A program made the translations under genes and the position numbers. A model generated the notes under the pieces. It worked only from the letters and a program-made list of their open reading frames with translations. It did not search any database and was not told where the DNA came from. This document shows positions 45,580 through 54,074 of a stretch of DNA of 64,000 bases, piece by piece. The stretch comes from an uncultured Parvularculaceae bacterium (GTDB taxonomy: Bacteria; Pseudomonadota; Alphaproteobacteria; Caulobacterales; Parvularculaceae): positions 25,816 to 89,815 of the forward strand of contig CAJXLJ010000010.1 of assembly GCA_913055785.1 (NCBI GenBank), in the 5' to 3' direction. How positions within the stretch are numbered: the stretch's first letter is position 1; each line of letters begins with the position of its first letter.

Positions 45580-46461
45580 ATGAAAAGAACGATTCTTTGC
45601 GCCGCCGCGCTGGCGCTGGCGGCCTGTTCGAACGCCGACGATACGGGGGCGGCGGGCGCGGCGCAACATGACGCCAACCTGCAGGAAACGCTGCTCCCGG
45701 ATTATCTTGAGCGGATCAATTCCAACGATCTCGATACGGTGATGGCGGGTTTCACCGACGACGTCGTTTTCCAGGCGCCGCATGGGCCCGAGGTGATCGG
45801 CAAGTCGGCCTTGCGCGACTGGATCGGCGGCTATCTCGCGGCGTTCGAGACGCAATGGGTCAAGACCTCTCAGGACCTGATCGTCAGCGGCGATTATGCG
45901 ATTGAACGCTACGCCTATCAGTCGACCGATACGGCGAAAGCGGACGGCGCGGTGCACACCGACGCGGGCAAGGGCCTCATCGTCTATCACAAAGAGAGCG
46001 ACGGCGTATGGCGCGTCGCCCGCGACGCCTGGAGCACGGACCTGCCGATGCCGGCGGCGCCCGACGAGGAAGCGAAAGAACTCGCCGAGGCCGTTTACGC
46101 CGCGGTCGCTGCCGGCGACATGGAAACCTTCGCCGGTCTGATGGCGGCGGACATCGTCTGGAACGAGGCGGAAAGCAATCCCTATGCGGATAAAAACCCT
46201 TACATCGGCCCCGAAGCGGTGATGACCGGCCTCTTTTCGCGGCTTGGCGAGGAGTGGGACGATTTCAGCGCCACGCCGCAGGAATATGTAGTCGATGGCG
46301 ACCGGGTCGTCGTATTCGGCCGCTATAAGGAAACTTACAAGGCGACCGGCGTCTCGCTCGATATTCCGTTCGTGCATTCCTGGACGGTGAAGGACGGTAA
46401 GCTCATCGCCTTCCAGCAATATACCGACACGGCGGCGCTGGTCGCGGCGATGGCGGAATAA
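45580..46461 (+). CDS. Lipoprotein with two SnoaL/NTF2-like domains
   Basis: 293 aa from the ATG at 45580 (GGGGA upstream). Lipobox LAAC near residue 15. Two tandem NTF2-like repeats: about 35-150 (LPDYLERINSNDLDTVMAGF, GPEVIGKSALRDWI) and about 165-290 (VYAAVAAGDMETFAGLMAAD, NPYIGPEAVMTGLFSRL, FVHSWTVKDGKLIAFQQYTD). SnoaL-like folds bind small hydrophobic ligands or act as isomerases; catalytic residues cannot be assigned here. Confidence 0.82.
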   Translation: MKRTILCAAALALAACSNADDTGAAGAAQHDANLQETLLPDYLERINSNDLDTVMAGFTDDVVFQAPHGPEVIGKSALRDWIGGYLAAFETQWVKTSQDLIVSGDYAIERYAYQSTDTAKADGAVHTDAGKGLIVYHKESDGVWRVARDAWSTDLPMPAAPDEEAKELAEAVYAAVAAGDMETFAGLMAADIVWNEAESNPYADKNPYIGPEAVMTGLFSRLGEEWDDFSATPQEYVVDGDRVVVFGRYKETYKATGVSLDIPFVHSWTVKDGKLIAFQQYTDTAALVAAMAE

Positions 46462-46467
46462 GCGGGC

Positions 46468-47022
46468 GTGAGCGCTTCGCCCCCCGATAAAAAGCGCTGG
46501 TCACTCGGCAAGATTCTGCAGGTCGGCGAGTTGATCGCGGCGGCGGCGGTGGTGATCTCCGTCGTCTTCGTCGGCCTTGAAGTTCGGCAGAACAGCCGTG
46601 CACAGGTCTTGTCGACCACGCAAGCCGCCGTCAGCGACTATATCGGCTCCTTGGAGCTGTTGTCGGATAATCCGGGCCTTGCTTGCCTTTATGTTCGCGC
46701 GGCGCAGGACTATGAGGGCCTTTCCGGATCGGAGCGGCTGCGGTTCAGCGCCTTTTATATGTCTACGTACTATCAGCTTCAGGAAATGCATCGGCTTGCC
46801 GAAGAAGGCGCCCTCGACGCCGACACCTGGGCGGGCTTTCATGGCCTCTTGAGCGAAACGACGCGCTATCCCGGCGTCCGCCAGTGGTTTGCCCAGCGGC
46901 GCAGCTGGTTCTCGGAACGGTTTCAGGCCTATATCGACGAACTGATCAAAGACGCGGCGCCGGTCGACGCCTATCTGTTCGAGGATGAGCGCGACGCCGC
47001 GTGTGAAAACGGGGCCGGCTGA
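46468..47022 (+). CDS. 'RQN' family single-pass membrane protein, copy 3
   Basis: 184 aa from a GTG start at 46468. Cytoplasmic KKRWSLGKILQVGE, membrane helix ending VVFVGLEVRQNSRAQ, then a helical domain (AVSDYIGSLELLSDNPGLAC, SAFYMSTYYQLQEMHRLAEE, then RYPGVRQWFAQRRSW). Weak ribosome site; it starts 6 nt after the SnoaL gene. TGATG overlap with array member 6. Confidence 0.7.
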   Translation: MSASPPDKKRWSLGKILQVGELIAAAAVVISVVFVGLEVRQNSRAQVLSTTQAAVSDYIGSLELLSDNPGLACLYVRAAQDYEGLSGSERLRFSAFYMSTYYQLQEMHRLAEEGALDADTWAGFHGLLSETTRYPGVRQWFAQRRSWFSERFQAYIDELIKDAAPVDAYLFEDERDAACENGAG

Positions 47023-47768
47023 TGCTCCTTCGCCGCGTCATCGACCATGTAAAAGCCCAGAACTGGACCGCGGTGGCGCTCGACTTCGTCATCGTGGTTG
47101 TCGGCGTCTTTATCGGCATTCAGGTTGCGAACTGGAACGCCGCCCGCGGCGCCCGGGCGGAATATGAGCGCGCGCTGGCCCGCCTCTCGGTGGAGATCGA
47201 CAACAATCTCGCCATGCTCGATCAAGTCGAGCCTCAGACCCGCGAGTCTCTCGAGACTGCAAGGCGCGCGTTTGAAACGCTGCGGTCTTGCAAGGACAGC
47301 CCCGAAAACCGTGCGATCGTCAATGAGGGGCTGGCGGTGATCAGATCGACCTCCGGCGTTCATCTGCGCCGCAAGGCGGTGGAAGAGCTTACGTCAAACG
47401 CCAGCCTGCTGGCGCAGCAATCGGTCGCCGAGCGGCGGCGTTTCACGGACCTTTTGTTCTATTTCGATCTGATTGAGAGCGAGGCCGCCTATGCCGCGTT
47501 CAATCCCCTCGATGGGCGGGTAGAGAATAACCCGCTCCTTGCCGTCGGCGATATCGTTTATATCAATAATGAGTATGTCGGGTTTGAGTATTCAAAGCCC
47601 ATGCGGCCGCTGGTGCTGGCCGCGCCGGTCGATGTGGCGTGCGCGGATAACCAGCTCGTCAAATCTTTTTTCAACTGGGAACGCTGGCAGGACAATATTC
47701 CGGTCGGCCAACAGCAAATCCGCAAGCAGCTCGAGACGACGAAAGCAATGCTGGAGGGGCGCAGGTGA
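47022..47768 (+). CDS. DUF6090-like single-pass protein, array member 6
   Basis: 248 aa. Leader with one change (VIDHVK), helix VIVVVGVFIGIQVANWNA. The core is eroded (AVEELTSNASLLAQQSVAER) and the C-terminal part is its own: GDIVYINNEYVGFEYSKPMR. Cysteines SCKDSP and VACADNQ are far apart. It retains the leader but is the most diverged member outside it together with 53313. Confidence 0.78.
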   Translation: MLLRRVIDHVKAQNWTAVALDFVIVVVGVFIGIQVANWNAARGARAEYERALARLSVEIDNNLAMLDQVEPQTRESLETARRAFETLRSCKDSPENRAIVNEGLAVIRSTSGVHLRRKAVEELTSNASLLAQQSVAERRRFTDLLFYFDLIESEAAYAAFNPLDGRVENNPLLAVGDIVYINNEYVGFEYSKPMRPLVLAAPVDVACADNQLVKSFFNWERWQDNIPVGQQQIRKQLETTKAMLEGRR

Positions 47769-47783
47769 GGCGAGGGACCGGCG

Positions 47784-48260
47784 ATGGAGTTTGAGGCGTT
47801 TCGCGTGATCGCGCAGATCGCGGCGGGGCTTTCAGGCTTCGTCGGCATCCTGCTTGTGTTGCAGGACCGCCTCGCGCGATTGCCCCGCCGGCAGATGCTC
47901 GGGTTTTTGCAATCGAGCATCGGCACGCTCGCCTTCGCGCTCTTGCCTGACTTCGTGTTTTCCATTCCCATGGAGGCGGCGCTTGGCTGGCAAGTGTTGG
48001 GCGGGCTGTTCGGCGCCTATCACCTCTTCATCTATGTGTTCTTTCTCAGCGGCTATGGCGATTTCCGGAAGATGCCGCCCATACAAATCAGCGTTTGCCT
48101 CGCCTCGATCCCGGTGATCGCCGCGAAATTGTTGCTTGGTTTCGGTCTCTTCCTCGCCTATGCGCCGAACATTTATCACCTCGGTCTTTTATGGACGATA
48201 GGCGTTTCGATCTTCTTCTTCGTGCAGGTTATTCTGAATGAGGCCAGCAATGACGCTTAA
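47784..48260 (+). CDS. Four-helix membrane protein, unknown
   Basis: 158 aa with four to five hydrophobic helices (FRVIAQIAAGLSGFVGILLV, SSIGTLAFALLPDFVFSIPM, VLGGLFGAYHLFIYVFFLSG, then two more). Short cytoplasmic loops with RLARLPRRQ. It overlaps the next gene by 11 nt. No named family recognised; similar small polytopic proteins are scattered in proteobacterial genomes. Confidence 0.7.
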   Translation: MEFEAFRVIAQIAAGLSGFVGILLVLQDRLARLPRRQMLGFLQSSIGTLAFALLPDFVFSIPMEAALGWQVLGGLFGAYHLFIYVFFLSGYGDFRKMPPIQISVCLASIPVIAAKLLLGFGLFLAYAPNIYHLGLLWTIGVSIFFFVQVILNEASNDA

Positions 48261-48780
48261 TGACGCCTATCTCATCTCGCAGATCGTCGCGGTCGTGCTG
48301 GTCGCACCGACGCTGCTGTATCTGGCTTTGCAGGTGCGGCAGAACACAGCGCAAATGCGCGCCGGCGCCACTCAACAATATCTTGAAACCGCCAAGGACC
48401 TGAACCTTGCGCTTATCTCGAACAAGCAGGCCGCCTCGGTCTACAGGCGCGGCGTTGAAGATCTCGAAGCGCTCGATGAAGACGAGAAAACGCAGTTCTT
48501 CTTTTACGCCGGTCAGTTCTATCAGTCATTCGCCGACATGTACGTCTTGTGGAAGGCAAAAACGCTGCCCGATACGGCGTGGTATCCGATCCGCAAGCAT
48601 TTGATCTCGATGATGGCCATGTCCGGCACGCGCCGCGTATGGGACAACTGGGCGCGCGAAGGGCTGTCGCCCGGTTTCGTCGCCTATGTGGAGGCGCTGG
48701 CGGCCGCCGGCGAAGCGACCTATTCTCTCAAAGGCGCGCTTTCTGGAACGCCGCGTGAAAAGGCAGGGCCGGAACTATGA
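48250..48780 (+). CDS. 'RQN' family single-pass membrane protein, copy 4
   Basis: 176 aa from the ATG at 48250 (GAGG upstream). NDAYLISQIVAVVLVAPTLL, then LYLALQVRQNTAQMR closely match the N terminus of 35579-36139. Helical outer part with LETAKDLNLALISNKQAASV and FYAGQFYQSFADMYVLWKAK. ATGA overlap with array member 7 starts the run of seven overlapping family genes. Confidence 0.72.
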   Translation: MTLNDAYLISQIVAVVLVAPTLLYLALQVRQNTAQMRAGATQQYLETAKDLNLALISNKQAASVYRRGVEDLEALDEDEKTQFFFYAGQFYQSFADMYVLWKAKTLPDTAWYPIRKHLISMMAMSGTRRVWDNWAREGLSPGFVAYVEALAAAGEATYSLKGALSGTPREKAGPEL

Positions 48781-49508
48781 TCCTCCGCCGCGTCATTGAG
48801 CATGTAAAACACCAGAACTGGACGGCGGTCAGTCTCGACTTTCTCATCGTCGTCATGGGCGTTTTCATCGGTATTCAGGTCGCGAACTGGAACGAGAATC
48901 GCGGCGACAGAGAGCTAGAGCGCGAATACTTGAATCGCTTGCATGAAGAAATTGAATTTTCGATCACCACAAATAAAGCGACGGTCAATGCCGAGTCGAC
49001 GAGACTTGCGCAGCTAAAAGAGGTCGGCGAATATTTGAAAAATGAGTCCGCGGCCAATCTGGACGCCAAGCATTGTCTCGCCCTCTATCAGTCACATATT
49101 TTTATTAGAGACGTCATCGCCGTTCCGGCCATCGACGAATTGAAGTCAATCGGGCGCGTTGTGCTGATTTCCGATGACGTGCTGCGGAGCGCGATAATCC
49201 GCTTCGATCAATTCAATGTTGAAGCGACCGCTTTGCTGGAAAACATTCGGGGGGACCGTCTCGTCTTAAGTCGTAAACATCCGAATCTCATAAAGATGGA
49301 TCCAACTGATATCTATGGTGAACGCGCCGACTGCCAGTATTTGGAAATGCGGCAAAGCCAAAAGTTCATCAACGACTTTACTGACAATTTTGGACGGTTT
49401 CGCGCCTATTCAGATCTAATTTTGAGTCCGCAACAAGAGATGTTGGAATCGCTGCACTCAGAAATCGACAGAGTGCTGGAATTGAAGCATGAGGTTACGA
49501 TCAAATGA
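48777..49508 (+). CDS. DUF6090-like single-pass protein, array member 7
   Basis: 243 aa. Leader MILRRVIEHVKHQNWTAVSL, helix LIVVMGVFIGIQVANWNE. A long charged helix follows (REYLNRLHEEIEFSITTNKA), then the core AIDELKSIGRVVLISDDVLR. Isolated cysteines at AKHCLALY and ADCQYL. ATGA overlaps on both sides. Codon use is somewhat AT-richer than in earlier members. Confidence 0.8.
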   Translation: MILRRVIEHVKHQNWTAVSLDFLIVVMGVFIGIQVANWNENRGDRELEREYLNRLHEEIEFSITTNKATVNAESTRLAQLKEVGEYLKNESAANLDAKHCLALYQSHIFIRDVIAVPAIDELKSIGRVVLISDDVLRSAIIRFDQFNVEATALLENIRGDRLVLSRKHPNLIKMDPTDIYGERADCQYLEMRQSQKFINDFTDNFGRFRAYSDLILSPQQEMLESLHSEIDRVLELKHEVTIK

Positions 49509-50266
49509 TCCTGCGCCGTGTCATCGCCCATTTCCGAAAACAAGAATGGACCGCCGTGGCGCTCGATTTCGTCATTGTCGTGGTCGGCGTCTTTATCGGT
49601 ATTCAGGTGGCGAACTGGAATGACGGACGCGCAGAGTACCGGAAGGAAACTAAAGCGCTGGTCGAACTCAAGAAGGAGCTTGAGACTTCTATTGTGACAG
49701 CGCACGCACGATCGCACGCCTATCAGCAGGCGACGGAGGCTGGCAGAAGGTCTTTGGCCTTCATTGATGCGAAAGCCGATTGCGGCGAGGATTGCTGGGA
49801 TGTGGTTGTGGATTTTATGCACGCGTCACAGTGGCAAGACTTGAATGTCACCTTCTCCGCGTACCAGAATATGCGCGATCAAGGCTTCCCGAAGAACAGT
49901 AATATTGTTGACGCTGTCGAAGCCTACAGGCTGCAGAACATCAACAACGCTACGACATTTGACGACCTCCCGGTCTATCGGTCGCTGGTCAGACAAATCA
50001 TTGATTTGCCGGCCCAGGAATTTTATTGGGCGCATTGCTGGTCATTGGTAAACGGGATCGAACAATATAATCTTGACTGCCCGGAAGGCATCTCGAACGA
50101 CGATGCGAAAGGGCTGGTCAATGAGGTTGTCAGCAACCCAAACATAAAGCCGCATCTCACGGAATGGATTGGCCAGATTGTTTCTCTACCGCAAACGCTG
50201 GGGGATCAAAACGCAGCCGCCCAACATGCCGTTGATATTATCAACGAAGAACTGGAACGCCGCTAA
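49505..50266 (+). CDS. DUF6090-like single-pass protein, array member 8 (Cys-pair type)
   Basis: 253 aa. The leader is the most changed of the intact genes (MILRRVIAHFRKQEWTAVAL) but the helix DFVIVVVGVFIGIQVANWND is standard. An extra pair CGEDCWDVVVDFMHAS near 85; weak core TFSAYQNMRDQGFPKNSNIV; Cys-pair module VYRSLVRQIIDLPAQEFYWA, His-Cys, 13 residues, Cys-Pro. ATGA overlap at the start, TAATG at the end. Confidence 0.8.
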   Translation: MILRRVIAHFRKQEWTAVALDFVIVVVGVFIGIQVANWNDGRAEYRKETKALVELKKELETSIVTAHARSHAYQQATEAGRRSLAFIDAKADCGEDCWDVVVDFMHASQWQDLNVTFSAYQNMRDQGFPKNSNIVDAVEAYRLQNINNATTFDDLPVYRSLVRQIIDLPAQEFYWAHCWSLVNGIEQYNLDCPEGISNDDAKGLVNEVVSNPNIKPHLTEWIGQIVSLPQTLGDQNAAAQHAVDIINEELERR

Positions 50267-50994
50267 TGATACTTCGCCGCGTCATAGAGCATGTGAAAGC
50301 CCAAAACTGGACCGCCGTCGCGCTCGACTTCGTCATCGTTGTGGTCGGCGTCTTTATCGGTATTCAGGTGAGTAACTGGAATGACGGCCGCCGCGTAGAG
50401 GCTCTTGAACAATCATACCTCACGCGCCTCGCCGATGATTTAAATGACAACATCGCGCGCTTTAACGCCGAGATCGAATTTTCATCGGCGTCGCGCGACC
50501 ACCTGACAGGGTTTCTGGAAGCCCTGAAAGACCCAGCGACGTCTGACGCTGACCTTGTCCGCCATACCATAAACTATTTAAACGATGGCGTTTTTTATTC
50601 GAAACTTCAAACAACGGAAACCACGTTTAATGACCTTCAGTCTACAGGCAATCTCGACACTATTCGCGACAAGAAATTACGAGAAGCCTTGGTTGAACTG
50701 CATGCGCGCTATGCCCGCAGCCAGGAGTCAGTTCAAATCACTCTGGACTGGGCTCTGCCGGCTGACAGCCAGTTTTACATGCAGGTCGATGCGTTTCGAT
50801 TTGATCAGAAAACAGCAGCTTTTTTCTCGCAGAAGAGTATTGCGGAGACAGCGCAATATATACGGACCAAACAGGATATCCTGACGCGTCATGCCGCGCT
50901 GCATTTCTGGCTGAAGGACCGCGCTCTGGAATTACTTCAGGACGCGAACGATCAGACGAAGACCGTACGTGACCAGATTGAGGGCTCGTTATGA
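50266..50994 (+). CDS. DUF6090-like single-pass protein, array member 9
   Basis: 242 aa, no cysteine. Leader and helix standard with SNWN. Core TFNDLQSTGNLDTIRDKKLR at about 125, then ALVELHARY. A later QFYMQVDAFRFDQKTAAFF occupies the place of the Cys-pair module. Starts with TAATG although its second codon is ATA/Ile; ends with ATGA. Confidence 0.8.
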   Translation: MILRRVIEHVKAQNWTAVALDFVIVVVGVFIGIQVSNWNDGRRVEALEQSYLTRLADDLNDNIARFNAEIEFSSASRDHLTGFLEALKDPATSDADLVRHTINYLNDGVFYSKLQTTETTFNDLQSTGNLDTIRDKKLREALVELHARYARSQESVQITLDWALPADSQFYMQVDAFRFDQKTAAFFSQKSIAETAQYIRTKQDILTRHAALHFWLKDRALELLQDANDQTKTVRDQIEGSL

Positions 50995-51776
50995 TCCTCC
51001 GCCGCGTCATAGAACACGTCAAAGCCCAGAACTGGACCGCTGTCGCGCTCGACTTCGTCATCGTCGTTGTCGGCGTCTTTATCGGCATTCAGGTGGCGAA
51101 CTGGAACGAGCGTCAGGCCGATGCAAGGCTGGGTGAGGATTACGTCAACCGGCTGACGCGCGACCTTGAGGAAAACTTGGCCGGCGTGAAGGCTCAAAAC
51201 GCCTATTACACCGCCGTCCTTGAAAGCATTCTCCGCACCGATGCGCTGTTGAGCGAGGCCGACCCCGATCCGCGCACGCTGATCATCAACGCTTATCGCG
51301 GAACGGAAGTCGTTTATACGGCGCCGGTGCGCGCCACCTGGGACCAGATCGTGTCGTCCGGTCATCTTGGGCTGCTGCCGCAAGCGGCGGTCGAAACCGG
51401 CCTCTCCCAATATTACGCCTTCGACACCGTTCAGGACGTCTATCAGGTGAGTCTCAATTCAGATTATCGCGCGGTCGTGCGACGGATCATACCGGTGAGC
51501 ATGCAGGTCGAGATGCGCGAGAAGTGCAGCGATGCGCGCGACGCCATGGGCTTTATCGTCGGTTTTGTGCCGCGATGCGAATTCGACTCCGCCCCGGCCG
51601 AGCTTGAGGCGGTCGCGGCGGCGCTCAAGACCGATCCGGCGGTCGCCGCGACGCTTCGATATCATTATTCGAACGCCGTATCCGCGACGCTCAACCTCGA
51701 CAGCGTTGAAATCAGTCTGGAGAACGCGCTCGCCGCGCTTGGCGCGCCGGCGCATTCCCGTGGAGCCGCCCCATGA
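50991..51776 (+). CDS. DUF6090-like single-pass protein, array member 10 (Cys-pair type)
   Basis: 261 aa. Leader and helix identical to the family consensus. Core TWDQIVSSGHLGLLPQAAVE, then LSQYYAF. Cys-pair module DYRAVVRRIIPVSMQVEMRE, Lys-Cys, 16 residues, Cys-Glu. C-terminal Ala-rich helix. ATGA overlap on both sides. Confidence 0.8.
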   Translation: MILRRVIEHVKAQNWTAVALDFVIVVVGVFIGIQVANWNERQADARLGEDYVNRLTRDLEENLAGVKAQNAYYTAVLESILRTDALLSEADPDPRTLIINAYRGTEVVYTAPVRATWDQIVSSGHLGLLPQAAVETGLSQYYAFDTVQDVYQVSLNSDYRAVVRRIIPVSMQVEMREKCSDARDAMGFIVGFVPRCEFDSAPAELEAVAAALKTDPAVAATLRYHYSNAVSATLNLDSVEISLENALAALGAPAHSRGAAP

Positions 51777-52537
51777 TTCTCCGCCGCGTCATCAGCCATG
51801 TGAAGGCCCAGAACTGGACAGCCGTTGCGCTCGATTTCCTGATTGTCGTCATGGGCGTTTTCATGGGGATACAGGTTTCCAACTGGAACGATGCGCGGGC
51901 GGACCATGAACGGTCGGAAAATTATCTCTCGCGCATCCGGGCCGACATCGAGAGAGACCGGCTTGAACTGCAAGACCATCAAATTTTCTGGGGGCGGGTG
52001 ACAAAAGAGGGCTACGCCGCCATCGCTTACGCCGAAACCGGTGAGTTGAACGGCGCGACGGACTGGGAAACCCTGCGCGCGTTCCTTCACGCGAGCCAGG
52101 CCTGGACGTTCAGTTTCATCGACACGACCTACGCCGAATTGCGCAGCGCCGGGGAGCTGGACCTGATCGCCGACGCGAACCTCAGGAGCGCGCTCGCCGA
52201 CTATTACGTCGCGGTCGTCTCGCGGCGGGGCGGCGGCGGTCATTATGGTCTGTTGCCTGCTTACCGCGAAATGGTTCGCGGGCGCACGCGCGCCGACATC
52301 ATGCGCTATTACTGGGCTGCGTGTTTCCGGCAGGGTGCCGGCGTGCAGGAATTTGTCGACTGTCCGCCGCCGCCTGAAACAACTGGCGTAAAAGACGTTC
52401 TCGAGCAGATCGCATTGGATGAAGAGATCATAGACGCCTTGCGATATTGGGTGGATACGGTGGCTGTGGCGGCAGAACTTGCCGAATTCGATCTTGCCCG
52501 CACCGATACGCTGATTGACCTTGTGGAGGCGCAGTAA
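51773..52537 (+). CDS. DUF6090-like single-pass protein, array member 11 (Cys-pair type)
   Basis: 254 aa. Leader MILRRVISHVKAQNWTAVAL, helix FLIVVMGVFMGIQVSNWND. It is the closest relative of member 3: WETLRAFLHASQAWTFSFID, core TYAELRSAGELDLIADANLR, then AYREMVRGRTRADIMRYYWA, Ala-Cys, 12 residues, Cys-Pro-Pro. Members 3 and 11 are 12 kb apart, so copies are shuffled, not only tandem. Confidence 0.8.
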   Translation: MILRRVISHVKAQNWTAVALDFLIVVMGVFMGIQVSNWNDARADHERSENYLSRIRADIERDRLELQDHQIFWGRVTKEGYAAIAYAETGELNGATDWETLRAFLHASQAWTFSFIDTTYAELRSAGELDLIADANLRSALADYYVAVVSRRGGGGHYGLLPAYREMVRGRTRADIMRYYWAACFRQGAGVQEFVDCPPPPETTGVKDVLEQIALDEEIIDALRYWVDTVAVAAELAEFDLARTDTLIDLVEAQ

Positions 52538-53313
52538 TGCTCCTCCGCCGCGTCATCGAACATGTGAAGGCCCAGAACTGGACGGCGGTGGCGCTCGACT
52601 TCGTCATTGTCGTCGTCGGCGTCTTCATCGGTATTCAGGTGGCGAACTGGAACGACGCCCGGCAGCTTCGCGAGACGACGCGGACCTACTACACGCGCCT
52701 TGCCGAAGATCTCAATGCCGAGCTCAGGATTCAAGAAGAACTCATCGCCTATTATACGCAAGTCAGGAATCACGCCCTTTCGACGCTCCGGCGCCTTGAC
52801 GCCGGCGAGGCGTCGCCGAACGAGACGTTTTTTATCGACGCCTATCAGGCCTCGCAAATCCGCACCTATACGCCGCAAAGGGCGACTTATGACGAGCTTC
52901 TGAGCGCCGGGATTTCGAGCGCGATTCCGGATGCGGGCCTGCGCAGCCGGCTCGCCAATTATTATCTGACGCTTCACAACGCCGAGCGCGTTCAGGCCGA
53001 ACAAACGCCTTATCGCTCAAGGGTGCGGACCTTCATGCCCTACGAACTGCAGGCGGTCATTCGCGAGCGCTGTAAGGAGCAGTTTTTTGTACGGAGCGAC
53101 AGTTCGCTTGTGGTCGATCTTGCTGAGGATTGCGACCTGAACGCCAGTCCTGAATTGTTGCAGCGCGCATTCGACGCTCTTGAGGCGTATGATTCAATGG
53201 CGATGGATCTCGGCCGCCATCTCAGCGATATCGATCTTAAACTGGCGTCTTTGGCGATCTATCATCGGTCGACCGCGAAAACCCGGGATGCGTTGGTTGA
53301 GGAGATTGAGTGA
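52537..53313 (+). CDS. DUF6090-like single-pass protein, array member 12 (Cys-pair type)
   Basis: 258 aa. Consensus leader and helix (ANWND). Core TYDELLSAGISSAIPDAGLR, then LANYYLTL. Cys-pair module PYRSRVRTFMPYELQAVIRE, Arg-Cys, 19 residues, Cys-Asp, the widest spacing in the family. TAATG overlap before, TGATG after. Confidence 0.8.
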   Translation: MLLRRVIEHVKAQNWTAVALDFVIVVVGVFIGIQVANWNDARQLRETTRTYYTRLAEDLNAELRIQEELIAYYTQVRNHALSTLRRLDAGEASPNETFFIDAYQASQIRTYTPQRATYDELLSAGISSAIPDAGLRSRLANYYLTLHNAERVQAEQTPYRSRVRTFMPYELQAVIRERCKEQFFVRSDSSLVVDLAEDCDLNASPELLQRAFDALEAYDSMAMDLGRHLSDIDLKLASLAIYHRSTAKTRDALVEEIE

Positions 53314-54074
53314 TGCTCCTGCGCCGCATCATCGATCATGTGAAACACCAGAACTGGACGGCGGTGGCGCTCGACTTCGTTATCGTGGTCGTCGGAATCC
53401 TGATTGCGTTCCAGATCAACGCCTGGTCGGCGCGTCAGGCGGAAATGAGATCATTGAATGTTGCGCTTGAACGATTGCGGGATGAAATCCAATTCAACAT
53501 CGGCGTGATTGATGTCAATGCGAAATTGCACGCCGATATTGCAACGGCTGGTCACGATTTACTTCAGGCCGTGCGTGACGAGGATATAGACGCCATTCCG
53601 ATGGCGTGGATCGGTACTGTCTTCGTTGAGGGATTTACCAGCGATTATTCAACGGGCGCGCTCACCTATGTGCTTAATCAGCAGGTGTTTCACAGTACGC
53701 AAAACGGCGAACTCCGGCGTGTTGTAACAACGCTGCCGGCGGAGTATCAGGATGCGCTGGAAGATGAGCGAAACGCAATTCTGCTTCTTGATACGCAGTG
53801 GGTGCCCTATATCAGCCAATATTTGCCCGTTGAAACGTTCTGGAATGCGGTCAACAACGTACGCGGCGGAGCCGGGTCCTTTGCGGACCTTGATGACATT
53901 GAGAATAAAAACGCTGTTTCCTTGCGCGAATTCAAACAGCTCGCTTCAACCCTGCGATTTCAAAATGAGGTCGTCAATCGCATTGGGTATCAAGACTTGA
54001 TCCTGATTGAACAACAGAAGCTGCGCAAGGTGTTGGAACAGGCCCTGGCGCTGATTGAGGAGGAACTGGAATAA
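53313..54074 (+). CDS. DUF6090-like single-pass protein, array member 13
   Basis: 253 aa, last intact copy. Leader MLLRRIIDHVKHQNWTAVAL; the helix reads VIVVVGILIAFQINAWSA, nearer to the Bacteroidota DUF6090 form than any other member. The outer part is the most distant (YVLNQQVFHSTQNGELRRVV) and has no cysteine. TGATG overlap before; its stop overlaps the terminal leader relic. An in-frame GTG 3 nt upstream is less likely than the ATG. Confidence 0.78.
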   Translation: MLLRRIIDHVKHQNWTAVALDFVIVVVGILIAFQINAWSARQAEMRSLNVALERLRDEIQFNIGVIDVNAKLHADIATAGHDLLQAVRDEDIDAIPMAWIGTVFVEGFTSDYSTGALTYVLNQQVFHSTQNGELRRVVTTLPAEYQDALEDERNAILLLDTQWVPYISQYLPVETFWNAVNNVRGGAGSFADLDDIENKNAVSLREFKQLASTLRFQNEVVNRIGYQDLILIEQQKLRKVLEQALALIEEELE

